NCBI GenBank assembly: GCA_029820995.1
Contig: JALGUG010000022.1
Span: 1-33,221 of the forward strand
Source of the DNA: Candidatus Zipacnadia bacterium
GTDB lineage: Bacteria > Armatimonadota > Zipacnadia > JALGUG01
Reading direction: 5' to 3'
DNA length: 33,221 nt
Shown here: positions 15,001-21,860 of the stretch, piece by piece
How positions within the stretch are numbered: position 1 is the stretch's first letter
Layout of the letters: each line of letters starts with the position of its first letter
Translations under genes and position numbers: made by a program
Notes under the pieces: model-generated
Told to the model about the DNA's origin: nothing
Databases searched by the model: none
Seen by the model: only the letters and a program-made list of their open reading frames with translations

Positions 15001-15833
15001 TCACCCCCGCCGTTCAGCGCGGCGTTGGCGCACCCGTCCAGGTTCGCCGGCTTGACCTCCACCGTCCGGTCGGTGCCCTGCACCATCACCTCGGAGTAGA
15101 CGCCGTCCAGGCTCCAGTCCAGGCGGTTGTCCAGCAGCGAGTAGGCCGTGCCGCCGGCGTCCTGCCACTGGCCCAGTTCCCCCGCCTCGACGTCCGTCTC
15201 GGGCAGCGAGTTCAGGTTGTGCAGCCGCAGCACGCCGTAGGGGTCGATATACCAGCCGTAGAAGCCGCCGTTCATGCTGAGCAGCTCGGAGATCGCCACG
15301 GCAACGGGCGTGTTGTCCACACTGAACTCGCCGATCACGCTGTCCAGGGCGAGCCAGTCGGAGGCGTCGTATGAGAGGATGTCGTCAGTGGTCAAGTAGG
15401 TGTCTGTGACGCAGCCCGCGCAGGAATGGTGGCCGGGGATATCGCTGCCCGCATCCGGTAGGCCGAGGGCGTGCTCGAGGATGTCGATGATGATCTCGCC
15501 GGCCGTCCACTTGCCGCCGTCGCGGCCGGGGGAGTCCTCGCCGCTGCCGTGACTGCACAGGTGGCCTCGCGGGTTCCAGACGTAGACGCCCGAGCCGTTG
15601 ATGTTGACCGGCTCGTTCTCAAGTCTGAACCGCCGCCCCTGGGCGATGAAGTCGATCCCCTCGTCGGCCACGCCGCCTGGGGAGATCTGCACGATGTTGC
15701 CCCGGAAGATAAGCTGCCCCGAGTCGGCGTCGCGCACGTGGACCCAATCATTGACGCTGCACGGCTGCGGCTGCACGTCATGCCGACCCACGTAAGCCAG
15801 CTCACAGGCCCAGGGCGCAACGTAGGACTGCAC
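12036..15833 (-). CDS. Tail hub / fibre mosaic protein with Cys-rich modules and Thr linkers
   Basis: 1265 residues from GTG 15833. Residues ~1-480 look like a phage tail hub (VNDWVHVRDADSGQLIFRG, then WTAGEIIIDILEHAL and YIDPYGVLRLHN). After that come Thr-rich linkers near 480-501, 691-709, 832-841, 987-995 and 1108-1142. Between them lie cysteine-rich beta-type modules of two kinds: one with LAGDLAPYNGDH / LERDFAPYNGEH, one with NCYSLDF / NCYRLDF and LGFDP / LGYDP. The last module repeats the first kind (TVTVTNLAGTC). Position after the distal tail gene supports a receptor-contacting tip. The reading frame continues upstream of 15833 with sensible sequence (TITIDAVARTDLTVRRI) but no ATG, GTG or TTG, so the true start may be lost or unusual. 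Confidence 0.75.
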   Translation of the reverse strand: MQSYVAPWACELAYVGRHDVQPQPCSVNDWVHVRDADSGQLIFRGNIVQISPGGVADEGIDFIAQGRRFRLENEPVNINGSGVYVWNPRGHLCSHGSGEDSPGRDGGKWTAGEIIIDILEHALGLPDAGSDIPGHHSCAGCVTDTYLTTDDILSYDASDWLALDSVIGEFSVDNTPVAVAISELLSMNGGFYGWYIDPYGVLRLHNLNSLPETDVEAGELGQWQDAGGTAYSLLDNRLDWSLDGVYSEVMVQGTDRTVEVKPANLDGCANAALNGGGELELVNQPWKDWDCAYRALEQPYRPWTWKPVGFSGSCENWRDECECGIPAGLGGVYSGARIYRGTDAGAKGIVNPPMGGFNWRVNLRTGIVMFYWDVAADLDPGEKLWGWYWARQPFTVTAGPSGNAYVCLGYQRTLKVFDPAYRHTTSWPQEGQPDDETAMGILAGRLLEQLKDVRVQGRIECDGVDASLTLQRRYNVTRLAPFTTEAPPTSTPAPPTTTSTTEACWPDPLDWGRLALNAVEVTWDFSLNTVELTLANTFFMLEGYSAIKERLRLNLFAEREFGFSEDIVDCQVGPGSGSEDDEVEDCRPHTGNCYSLDFTDSCGGTDYTAMDAVVVSGASGPESGSYWCLWENGTGAFKLGFDPVDNEWFVVYGLTATGFAAKWVKAEGVGPVGTYNCSVGGDGIVVVAEVECPSTTTVALPTTTTTTLGDCNACDPAIPDTLHVTLCGLAGDLAPYNGDHTLTYVSYCLWRLELEDAWIELAYSGASWIVTLNVTRGTSCRKRWIQGDIPGCTPQSAFYVELDCLDDTCADHESCEDSIGATCEVSDAGASCPTTSTTTEWCEDCRALWENCYRLDFAGECGDGEGGACANGNWDGLSALVEWSRSESQPEGFMCLWQGLVEAQDSDCHGAACGPLGYDPMRQIIIVSLRDLERDFAPYNGEHCVRETGPCEWAATLADGTTLRVYWDDDASSWFVELVLSGSIPPVSGTTSTTPGDACAIRWESYPAPAEACAVVGEFRLDHCWNDACADNWSCAYSTGARCTVYSGLPWMGLADLTYHPAMGWMILVGEAVWTKDDDPFDFCDPEGAYSCAGDGGGTVTVTQALCPGVTTTTTAAPTTTTAAPPPTTTAAPTTSTTTEAPPACPDDCSVCDDDNTVTVTVTNLAGTCGGFKKGQCWRGNQVVPLVRDVGTDCRWYATQALVLFDLYCSDNVWYLDIHAANTCVRFTAAPLGNGCPPTAAGAWTADAGYSTCDVGAASMSLSWD

Positions 15834-15908
15834 GATCCGCCGGACCGTGAGGTCCGTCCGCGCAACAGCGTCGATGGTTATCGTCGTGTCCGTCGCTTCG
15901 CTCCAGTG

Positions 15909-16020
15909 GTCAGGAGTTGGCAGTAAGCAGTGAGCAGTGAGCAGTGAGCAGTAAGCAGTGAGCAGTGAGCAGTCGCCTACTCCGCCGAAGTAGCTTCGGC
16001 TACGAAGGCGGGAAGCGGTC
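15909..16020. repeat. AGCAGTGAGC tandem and GAAGTAGCTTCGGC palindrome
   Basis: About eight AGCAGTGA/AGCAGTAA units (15909-15973) followed by CGCCGAAGTAGCTTCGGC-type inverted repeats (15976-16005) in the 199-bp gap upstream of the hub gene. No gene or convincing promoter is seen in the gap; the repeats occupy most of it. Confidence 0.85.
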
Positions 16021-16032
16021 AGCAGACAGCAG

Positions 16033-16341
16033 TTAGGGGTCAGGGGTTAGCATTGAGCACGTAGCAATCTGCCGTGAGTAGCATCCAGAAGGGAATCGCG
16101 AGTCATCAGAGGCTTCCAGGGCCGCCACGCACACGGCGGCCAGCTTCACCACGGCGCGGTACCACGGCTTCTCGTCCCGATTGTTGAGTGCGCTGTCGGC
16201 CGCGCAGCCAAGTTCATGGGTGAAGATCGCCACCCACTCCTTGGGGCTGTGATCCCTGTCATGCTCGAAGGTCCAGCCCTTCTGATGGATCTGATACTGC
16301 CGCTCGTCGTGTATCACCGCCATTACTTCTTTCCGAGTCAT
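16033..16341 (-). CDS. Small phage protein, MazG-like helical domain possible
   Basis: 102 residues. VMAVIHDERQYQIHQKGW...SPKEWVAIFTHELGCAAD...VVKLAAVCVAALE resembles the short phage proteins with an all-alpha MazG/DUF550-like core (ER..Q..KW at the N terminus, E.G in the middle, AAV..A.LE at the end). Such proteins may hydrolyse or bind nucleotides; the usual acidic metal-ligand set is incomplete here. ATG 16341 has AGAGGAG upstream. It lies between distal tail and hub genes, an unusual place for a nucleotide enzyme, so a tail role is also possible. The C-terminal 20 residues look like read-through into repeat DNA. Confidence 0.5.
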   Translation of the reverse strand: MTRKEVMAVIHDERQYQIHQKGWTFEHDRDHSPKEWVAIFTHELGCAADSALNNRDEKPWYRAVVKLAAVCVAALEASDDSRFPSGCYSRQIATCSMLTPDP

Positions 16342-16350
16342 CTTGGCTCC

Positions 16351-16390
16351 TCTCTCCGTTCTCTGTGTCCTCTGTGCCTCTGTGGTGAAT
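16351..16390. repeat. CTCTGTG-type low-complexity repeat
   Basis: Short CTCTGTGTC/CTCTGTGCC/TCTGTGGTG units between the distal tail gene and the small gene. Confidence 0.45.
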
Positions 16391-17247
16391 CACGGCGTTG
16401 TTGTCGTGGTGGTCGTCGGCGCCGCCGTGGTCGTCGTGCCGCTCCATGCACCCGCGCCGCCCGCCGACAGGTCCTTGACGAAGCTGAACTGCACCATCGT
16501 GAACTTCCGGTCCGTATGACTCGGCCGCATCCGCTCCAGCAGAACGTCGGTGAACGTGTTCCCATTAGCCGTCAGGTTGACCAACCCGGAGATCGACCGG
16601 GCCAGGTCCTCCAGGTCGGTGGCCAGGCTCTCCGTGCCGGCCACGCGGGCGGCGTCAATGATGAAGCGGATCACAGCGCGGGCCTGCGGCACGGTCGCCC
16701 GCGCGCCGCGCGCCCTGGGGATCTCCCGCAGCGGATAGTCGCGGGACATCTCGATCCGCATCCGCCCGCCCACGCCGAGCGTGACGCCGCCGGCCGCGTA
16801 GTCCTGAAGCGTGTCCGTGCCGGCGTAGACGCCGGGCGCGGCCGGCGCGCCGACCCAGGCCGGCTCGGCCGACTTCTCGGGGCAGGCGAAGTCCAGGCGC
16901 ATGTCGGCAAACTCGCATGCTTCCACCACGCCGCTTCCACCCACGCAGACGGCGTCGCCGAACACGTGCCGGTGTCCCCGGTTGTCCTCGTAGGCCAGGT
17001 TGCCGGGGCCGCTGTCGGACAGGGCCAGGAGCTGCTCGTAGATATATCGTTCGGCGTCGCCCAGGTTGGTGCGGACGCGCTGTGCGGTGACCTCCAACTC
17101 CAGGATCCCGCCGCCGGAGTCCAGCACAGCGGCCGGCGCGGAGTGCGGGTCGAGCGTAACGATCCGACGCCGGGCCGAGGGCGAGGCGAACACGTGCTCC
17201 CCCAGCTCGATGTCGACCGTCCCGTCGTTGAAGTAACCCACAGCCAT
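16390..17247 (-). CDS. Distal tail-like protein with Thr-rich C-terminal tail
   Basis: 285 residues. It sits between the tape measure and the hub, where distal tail proteins are found, and its length fits. The sequence is beta-rich (VGYFNDGTVDIELGEHVF, GGILELEVTAQRVRT). The last 17 residues are SGTTTTAAPTTTTTTTP, an abrupt low-complexity tail that resembles those of the tail tube and decoration proteins even at DNA level (GTCGGCGCCGCCGTGGTCGT; the decoration gene has nearly the same string). Assignment rests on position; no family motif is certain. ATG 17247, 8 bp after the tape measure stop. Confidence 0.6.
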   Translation of the reverse strand: MAVGYFNDGTVDIELGEHVFASPSARRRIVTLDPHSAPAAVLDSGGGILELEVTAQRVRTNLGDAERYIYEQLLALSDSGPGNLAYEDNRGHRHVFGDAVCVGGSGVVEACEFADMRLDFACPEKSAEPAWVGAPAAPGVYAGTDTLQDYAAGGVTLGVGGRMRIEMSRDYPLREIPRARGARATVPQARAVIRFIIDAARVAGTESLATDLEDLARSISGLVNLTANGNTFTDVLLERMRPSHTDRKFTMVQFSFVKDLSAGGAGAWSGTTTTAAPTTTTTTTP

Positions 17248-17255
17248 GAGAACCC

Positions 17256-19430
17256 TTATCGTGCTCGCGCAGTGCCGATGTTCTTGAGTTTGTTCCCGTG
17301 CCGGCGCAGGGTGTCGCCCATCTCTTTCTGCTTCTCGTCCAGGCGCTCGAACGCGTCCTCGGCCTTGTCCAAATACGCGTCCAGGTAGAGCTGCAACTGG
17401 TCGGCCTCGGCGACCAAGCGCTCGGCGTCCTCGATGTAGCCGGCCGCGCGCGCGTAGCCGGCCGTCTTCCGCTTCTTGGCGATCTGGGCGGCGCGGCCCT
17501 TGTACCCTGGAGTCTGACGCAGGGCCGCCTGGCGCTCGGCGGCGACGTCTGCCGGCGACTTCACCGGGAACGTCTCGCGGATGACCCGGCCGGCCTTCTG
17601 CCAGACGCCCCCCAATTCGGCCTTCAATGGTCGCTCCTTCTCCGCAGCGTCCAGCCTCCTGTTGAGTGCATCGATCTCGGCGTTGAGGTCCGCGATTCGG
17701 CCGGCTGAATCACTCGCGTTCTCGCCGGCCTTGTGCGCCGCCGTCGCCATGTCGCTCATGCCGTCAGCCGCAGCCTTGAACGCCTTGACCTGTTCCCCTT
17801 CTGCTATGGACACGAACTCGGAGGCCGGGGTCGCCCCAACAAGCCGGATCATCTCCTCGTTTGATGTGAACGGCGCCCTCGCCCTGAGGCCCTTCGGATA
17901 GTCCCAGATCGCGGTCTGTTGATTGGGATCACGGAGCTGGCGAAGCAGCGCCTGCTTGTCCCGCTCCCCGACTTGATTCGCCATCCTGTTGAAGACGCCG
18001 CTCAGCTTGTTGAACACGTCGCGAGTGGTCTCCATCGCGCGCTGGCCGATGGCGCCCCACAGCCCCTCGAGGATCTTCAGGGCTTCCAGCTTCAGCCGCT
18101 CGAGACCGCCCAGGATCTTCTCGCTGACCGGCCCCATCACCCAGCCTTCCGCCGTCTTCTCCGCGAACAGCTTTCCGATATCGGGGATCACCTCATCCCA
18201 CATCCGCTGGGGGAAGGACAGCATGCCCTTCCACGCCGCCGCCCAGTCGGTATCGATCAGATTGCGAACGAACCTATCCACCGCGTCCGCCGCAGCCTCG
18301 CTCCCGGCCATGATGGCCCGCCACGCGCCGGTGTCCTTCAGACTGAGCAGCCAGCCGTTCATGTCCTTCAAGGCATTGTTGAAGCGCTCATACCAGGGGC
18401 CAGACAGCTCCATGCGGAGGTCCTGGATCACGCCGACGAAGGTCGACCACGGCCCGCTGCCGACCTCGGCCGCCTGCCGGGCCATGTTAGCGAAGCGGCT
18501 GCGGATCACCTTCGCGATGCCGCGCAACGCCTCATCCGGCGTGCCCATGAACTGGCCGGCCTTGCTGAACGTCAGGCCCGCCGCCTCCAGTTCCGGCCGG
18601 GAGATCGTCATCTCGCGCAGCCGCTCGAAGGCCTCGCCGAAGCTCCCCGAGCGGACCCGCGCGAAGACCCGAGCCACGTCCTCCAGCCGGATGCCCAGAC
18701 CCTTGGTGGCGGCGGCCAGGTCCAGCACGTCGCCGATATACTTCTTCACCTCCACCCGCGCAGCGCCCAGCGTGGTGACCGTGCGCAATACTTCCATCGG
18801 CGTGAAGGGCGTTGCCAGGGATAGCGTGCGCGCGAGCTTCTCCATCTCGGCCGCCAGGGGGCCGAACGTCTTCTGCATGACCGCCCGGATGTCCGCAAGC
18901 TGCATGTTCTCGCGGATGCCCTTTATCATCTGCCAGCCGAGCACGGCCCCGACCGCGAGCCCAATGCCGGCCGCCACCTTGACCAGCTTGCCGAGGATGC
19001 GGCCCGCCACAGCCACCATCCGCGTGAATATCCGGGCGGCTGCGGCGACCAGCTTGCCCAGGGCGTTGACGATCCCGCCCACCACGTTGGCCGCAATGCC
19101 GACGAGGCCCTGGAGGATGTTCGCTCCGGTGGAGACCACGCCGCCGAGGATGCCCCCGATGCCGGGGATCAACTTGGCGAATCCGGCCAGGATGCGGACC
19201 GGCGCCATCGCCAGGCCGGTCGCGCCCTGCACCAGGCCGGAAAGGATCCCGCCCGCGCCGCCCGGCCGGAACCTGCCGCCGATGCCGGCGAAGCCTGCGC
19301 CGAGGCCGGCGCTGCGTGTCATGCCCTGGACGGACCGCGTGAAGCCACGGGCGAACCGGCGCAGCCCGCGCATCGCTGCGCGCCCGTCGAAGAACGCCTT
19401 CAGGCTGAACGCCATGTCTCGGTCAGGCAT
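17256..19430 (-). CDS. Tail tape measure protein
   Basis: 724 residues, the longest tail gene except the hub. The N terminus (MAFSLKAFFDGRAAMRGLRR) precedes a long hydrophobic Gly/Ala-rich region (~80-170: GIGGILGGVVSTGANILQGL, IGLAVGAVLGWQMI) typical of tape measures, then helical regions and a C-terminal coiled coil (DLNAEIDALNRRLDAAEKER). It sets tail length and is ejected at infection. 724 residues would predict a tail of roughly 100 nm by the usual ~0.15 nm per residue (inference). ATG 19430 with GGAG six bases upstream; an internal Met at 19415 is possible. Directly follows the frameshifted chaperone. Confidence 0.9.
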   Translation of the reverse strand: MPDRDMAFSLKAFFDGRAAMRGLRRFARGFTRSVQGMTRSAGLGAGFAGIGGRFRPGGAGGILSGLVQGATGLAMAPVRILAGFAKLIPGIGGILGGVVSTGANILQGLVGIAANVVGGIVNALGKLVAAAARIFTRMVAVAGRILGKLVKVAAGIGLAVGAVLGWQMIKGIRENMQLADIRAVMQKTFGPLAAEMEKLARTLSLATPFTPMEVLRTVTTLGAARVEVKKYIGDVLDLAAATKGLGIRLEDVARVFARVRSGSFGEAFERLREMTISRPELEAAGLTFSKAGQFMGTPDEALRGIAKVIRSRFANMARQAAEVGSGPWSTFVGVIQDLRMELSGPWYERFNNALKDMNGWLLSLKDTGAWRAIMAGSEAAADAVDRFVRNLIDTDWAAAWKGMLSFPQRMWDEVIPDIGKLFAEKTAEGWVMGPVSEKILGGLERLKLEALKILEGLWGAIGQRAMETTRDVFNKLSGVFNRMANQVGERDKQALLRQLRDPNQQTAIWDYPKGLRARAPFTSNEEMIRLVGATPASEFVSIAEGEQVKAFKAAADGMSDMATAAHKAGENASDSAGRIADLNAEIDALNRRLDAAEKERPLKAELGGVWQKAGRVIRETFPVKSPADVAAERQAALRQTPGYKGRAAQIAKKRKTAGYARAAGYIEDAERLVAEADQLQLYLDAYLDKAEDAFERLDEKQKEMGDTLRRHGNKLKNIGTARAR

Positions 19431-19461
19431 ACGTCACTCCAGTGCGTCAGGTGTCAGTGAA

Positions 19462-19555
19462 GGGGACAGGATCAAGGGGGACAGGACCCTTAAAGGCGTT
19501 AGGGGTCCTGTCCCCTTACAGCGTCCTGTCCCCTTACGCCGTCCTGTCCCCTTTC
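19462..19555. repeat. PAL cluster between chaperone and tape measure
   Basis: A full element (19477-19515) with flanking half-arms GGGGACAGG and two repeats of GTCCTGTCCCCTTAC. The frameshift product ends here (TAA 19499-19501), with the C-terminal GQDGVRGQDAVRGQDP encoded by the arms. Confidence 0.85.
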
Positions 19556-19738
19556 CGCGTCCAGCGCCTCCCTCAGCGCGACCGCGATCGTGTATGGTTC
19601 GCCGAGCTGGTCGGCCACGAAGCACAGGGCGGGCCGAAGTTCCGGCCGCACCGGTTGGCCCCATTTCGCCCATCGGTATAGCTCCAGCAGTTCGCAGGAG
19701 GCCGAGCCGCTCAGGCCGGCTTCGACCTCCGAAGTGAG
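19499..19738 (-). CDS. Frameshift extension of tail assembly chaperone (T part)
   Basis: Read only after a -1 shift at A AAA AAC (19738-19744). The extension, LTSEVEAGLSGSASCELLEL onward for 79 residues, joins residue 163 of the upstream frame to give a ~242-residue fusion. It contains YRWAKWGQPVRPEL and CFVADQLGEPYTIA, protein-like sequence with no start codon or Shine-Dalgarno of its own nearby. In lambda-type phages the G-T fusion binds the tape measure during tail assembly. The last ~15 residues are palindromic-element sequence, so the native end may have been replaced. Confidence 0.75.
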   Translation of the reverse strand, partial: LTSEVEAGLSGSASCELLELYRWAKWGQPVRPELRPALCFVADQLGEPYTIAVALREALDAERGQDGVRGQDAVRGQDP

Positions 19739-20226
19739 TTTTTTGCCAACCACATGCTGCCGATCAGGACCGCGCCGATCACGGACAGCGGCAGGCCCTT
19801 CAGTATCTCCATGCGGTCGGCGACCGGCAGGGTGGCGTTCGGCACGGGCAGCGTCATGCCAGGGAAGTAGAGTGCCTGGAGCCCGGGGACGTTCCATTCG
19901 TGGAGGCAGCAGGCGAACACCTCGTCAATGAGATCCCACAGTTGCTGCTGGCCTTCCTCGCCCAGCGTCTCTTCGAGTATCTCCACGACCTGGGCGGGAT
20001 CGCCGTCGGAGCGCCCAGCCCCCAGGCGGAGTAGCTTGGCGAAGTGCCCGCGCAGGAAGGTGACGGCCTTCTGTGCGACGCCGGCGGGGGCCACGCGCAG
20101 TGTGAGGGTGTCGCTGTCCAGGGTGATTGTCGCCCGGTAGGCGTCGTCTCGCTCGATCCAGTCGATGGAATCGAGGAAGTCGTTCAGCCCCTGCTCGGCA
20201 ACGGTATCGGCGGAAGATTCGTCCAT
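19711..20226 (-). CDS. Tail assembly chaperone (G part)
   Basis: 171 residues (MDESSADTVAEQGLNDFLDS onward), between tail tube and tape measure, the standard place for the tail assembly chaperone. Acidic helical N-terminal half; middle has WIERDDAYRATITLDSDTL. Near the 3' end codons GCA AAA AAC form a slippery heptamer A AAA AAC in the correct frame (X XXY YYZ), letting some ribosomes shift to -1 and make the longer fusion (see 19499-19738). Ribosomes that do not shift finish 8 codons later. ATG 20226 has AGGAGG upstream. Function from position plus the frameshift; sequence family not recognised directly. Confidence 0.75.
   Translation of the reverse strand: MDESSADTVAEQGLNDFLDSIDWIERDDAYRATITLDSDTLTLRVAPAGVAQKAVTFLRGHFAKLLRLGAGRSDGDPAQVVEILEETLGEEGQQQLWDLIDEVFACCLHEWNVPGLQALYFPGMTLPVPNATLPVADRMEILKGLPLSVIGAVLIGSMWLAKNSLRRSKPA
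19738..19744 (-). promoter_or_regulatory. Programmed -1 frameshift slippery site A AAA AAC
   Basis: On the minus strand GGC AAA AAA CTC; in the upstream frame it reads GCA AAA AAC, a canonical X XXY YYZ heptamer. The -1 frame opens directly into the 79-residue extension. Confidence 0.75.
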
Positions 20227-20262
20227 CTCTCAGTCCTCCTGGCTCCAAGAGGAGGATGTATG

Positions 20263-20308
20263 CCGGGGGGCCGTTGGAGCCGGCCCCGTTCAGGGCGCGG
20301 CCCCCCGG
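20263..20308. repeat. GC-rich inverted repeat between chaperone and tail tube
   Basis: Perfect 10-bp arms CCGGGGGGCC (20263-20272) and GGCCCCCCGG (20299-20308) with a 26-nt loop, in the 121-bp gap between tail tube stop and chaperone start. No T-run follows, so a classical terminator is unlikely; mRNA stabilisation or partial attenuation after the abundant tail tube message is possible. Confidence 0.6.
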
Positions 20309-20347
20309 CGGGGCGAACCCGTCCATTGGCGGATTCGCCTTACGCTC

Positions 20348-21382
20348 CTACGGCGCGGCCGTGGTGGTCGTCGTCGTCGCAGCGGCGGTTGTGGTGAACG
20401 GCGCAAAGGTTGTGGTGCCTCCGGTTGCGAGGTCCACGTCGTAAACGATGTCCTGACCCTCGTAGTCCTGGCCCTCCGGCGCCTCCAGCGCCCGCATCCG
20501 GGGGCTCTCCTTGGCCTGCTGGCTCGGCGTGCCGTCGTTGTCGGACTCCTCGACGGCGAGCCACGGCAGGAAGATGGCCATGTAGTGGCCGGCCGGGTGC
20601 CAGAACTCCGCAGAGAACGTCATGTGAGCGCCGTCCCGCACGGCCGCGTCGAAGTCGTCCGAGTTGTGCAACTCGGTCAGGTCAAGGGTGATCTGCCGCT
20701 TGTTGCCGTGCGTGAAGGCGATCGCGCTCACGCCGGCGGCCTGCCGCGTGAGCGGGCCGCGCCCGACGTTGTTCGTGACGTTGATCGCCCACCGCTCCAC
20801 GTCCGTGATGAGGATGGTGTTGACCCGCAGCTCGGCGTGCCCGTGCATAAACGGGACGACCTCTAAGGCGTCGTAGGCCGCCTCGAACGTAGCTTCCGAC
20901 AGACTGTCCTCCTTGGCCTCGTCGCGGGCGATGAGCCCGAGCGCCACCTGGATCTCCCCGTCCCCCTCGCCCGTCCCCTCGATCCGCAGCGTGTCGGCCA
21001 CGACGCCCGTGTAGCGGCGCGGATCCTCGGGGTTGTATTCGTCCATCACGTGCTGGTAGATGTCCTGGTAGTCGTCGCCGACGGTGGCGACGCGCGCCAG
21101 GGCCATGTCCAGCAGGAACTGGGCGCTGCCTGGATAGAGGAGCGTCCGGAACTCGCCCTCCACCGTGAGGCGGTGGTGGATGGCGACACGCTCCCGGAAG
21201 CCACCGATCTCCGTGTCAGGCACATAGCGGGGGGCGCTCGCCTTCAGCCCCTGCCCGTCGCCGAGGCGTGGGATGTAGACCCAGGCCGGCGCGCCGGGCA
21301 CCGTGCCGTAAGCCGAGTGCGCGGCCACCCGGCAGAACCTCTGCATGCGGCGCCACCCGCCGTGGCTTCTTACTCCTGGCAT
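20348..21382 (-). CDS. Phage tail tube protein with Thr-rich C-terminal tail
   Basis: 344 residues, placed after the tail terminator and before the chaperone. Body is beta-rich with features common to long-tail tube subunits (GTVPGAPAWVYIP near the N terminus; YPGSAQFLLDMALARV; ITLDLTELHNSDDFDAAV). The C-terminal ~22 residues are GTTTFAPFTTTAAATTTTTT followed by AAP, a Thr-rich tail; the short APFTT also occurs in the hub linker. Tube subunits are present in hundreds of copies, so a surface tail here would coat the tail. ATG 21382 has AGGAGG upstream. Confidence 0.75.
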   Translation of the reverse strand: MPGVRSHGGWRRMQRFCRVAAHSAYGTVPGAPAWVYIPRLGDGQGLKASAPRYVPDTEIGGFRERVAIHHRLTVEGEFRTLLYPGSAQFLLDMALARVATVGDDYQDIYQHVMDEYNPEDPRRYTGVVADTLRIEGTGEGDGEIQVALGLIARDEAKEDSLSEATFEAAYDALEVVPFMHGHAELRVNTILITDVERWAINVTNNVGRGPLTRQAAGVSAIAFTHGNKRQITLDLTELHNSDDFDAAVRDGAHMTFSAEFWHPAGHYMAIFLPWLAVEESDNDGTPSQQAKESPRMRALEAPEGQDYEGQDIVYDVDLATGGTTTFAPFTTTAAATTTTTTAAP

Positions 21383-21395
21383 TGTCCTTCCTCCT

Positions 21396-21860
21396 CTAAG
21401 CGAATCTGCGGCGTATCCATCTCAGGCCAACGGTCACCGTGGCCTGCCACATCAGCCATTTCTCTTCCTCATTGCGCCAGGCCTGCATCGCCACGGTCGG
21501 CACGATGTTCGCCAGGCCGTCGCCCGACAGGCCGAGCATGTCGGCCCGAGCCAGCCGGCAGCGATCCAGCGTCAGCGCCACCAGGTTCTCGCACGGCTCC
21601 GGATCGTCCCCCTCCGTGGTGATCTGAATCGCGATGCGCTGCTCGATGTCGTAGGCGATCTCCTTGCGCAGTTCCGGCTCGACGATCGGGCCGGGATACA
21701 GCGCGTAGACCGGGCAGTCAGCCGGCACTATCTCGTATGGCTGCAGCAGGCCTCCCTTGAACGCGTACCACTTCTTGACGAGGGGGTTGATCGCCGCGTC
21801 CGCCTCGATGGCGGTGCGCAGCGCGACGCGGCCGTCCGTGAGGAAGTTAGCCACGGCCAA
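21396..21860 (-). CDS. Tail terminator / head-tail joining protein
   Basis: 154 residues (about 152 if GTG 21854 is the start). NFLTDGRVALRTAIEAD and repeated beta strands (RIAIQITTEGDD, LMWQATVTVGLRWI) fit the tail terminator class that caps the tube; the gene order (gp36-like, gpG-like, this, tail tube) is the usual one. The listed 5' codon is TTG only 3 bases after GGGAGG; GTG 21854 is 9 bases after it and is the more likely start. Overlaps the upstream gene by 14 nt. Class inferred from position and size. Confidence 0.6.
   Translation of the reverse strand: MAVANFLTDGRVALRTAIEADAAINPLVKKWYAFKGGLLQPYEIVPADCPVYALYPGPIVEPELRKEIAYDIEQRIAIQITTEGDDPEPCENLVALTLDRCRLARADMLGLSGDGLANIVPTVAMQAWRNEEEKWLMWQATVTVGLRWIRRRFA

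Noticed and set aside
15909-15973. Tandem AGCAGTGAGC units as a CRISPR array
   Set aside because: The units are contiguous and short with no unique spacers; it is a simple tandem repeat.
19434-19673. Short leftward frame over the PAL cluster
   Set aside because: Mostly translated repeat arms; the overlapping frameshift product explains the coding signal.
17989-19737. Rightward open frame of ~582 codons opposite the tape measure
   Set aside because: Ser/Arg/Pro-rich antisense artefact of GC-rich codons; the leftward frame has the tape measure features.
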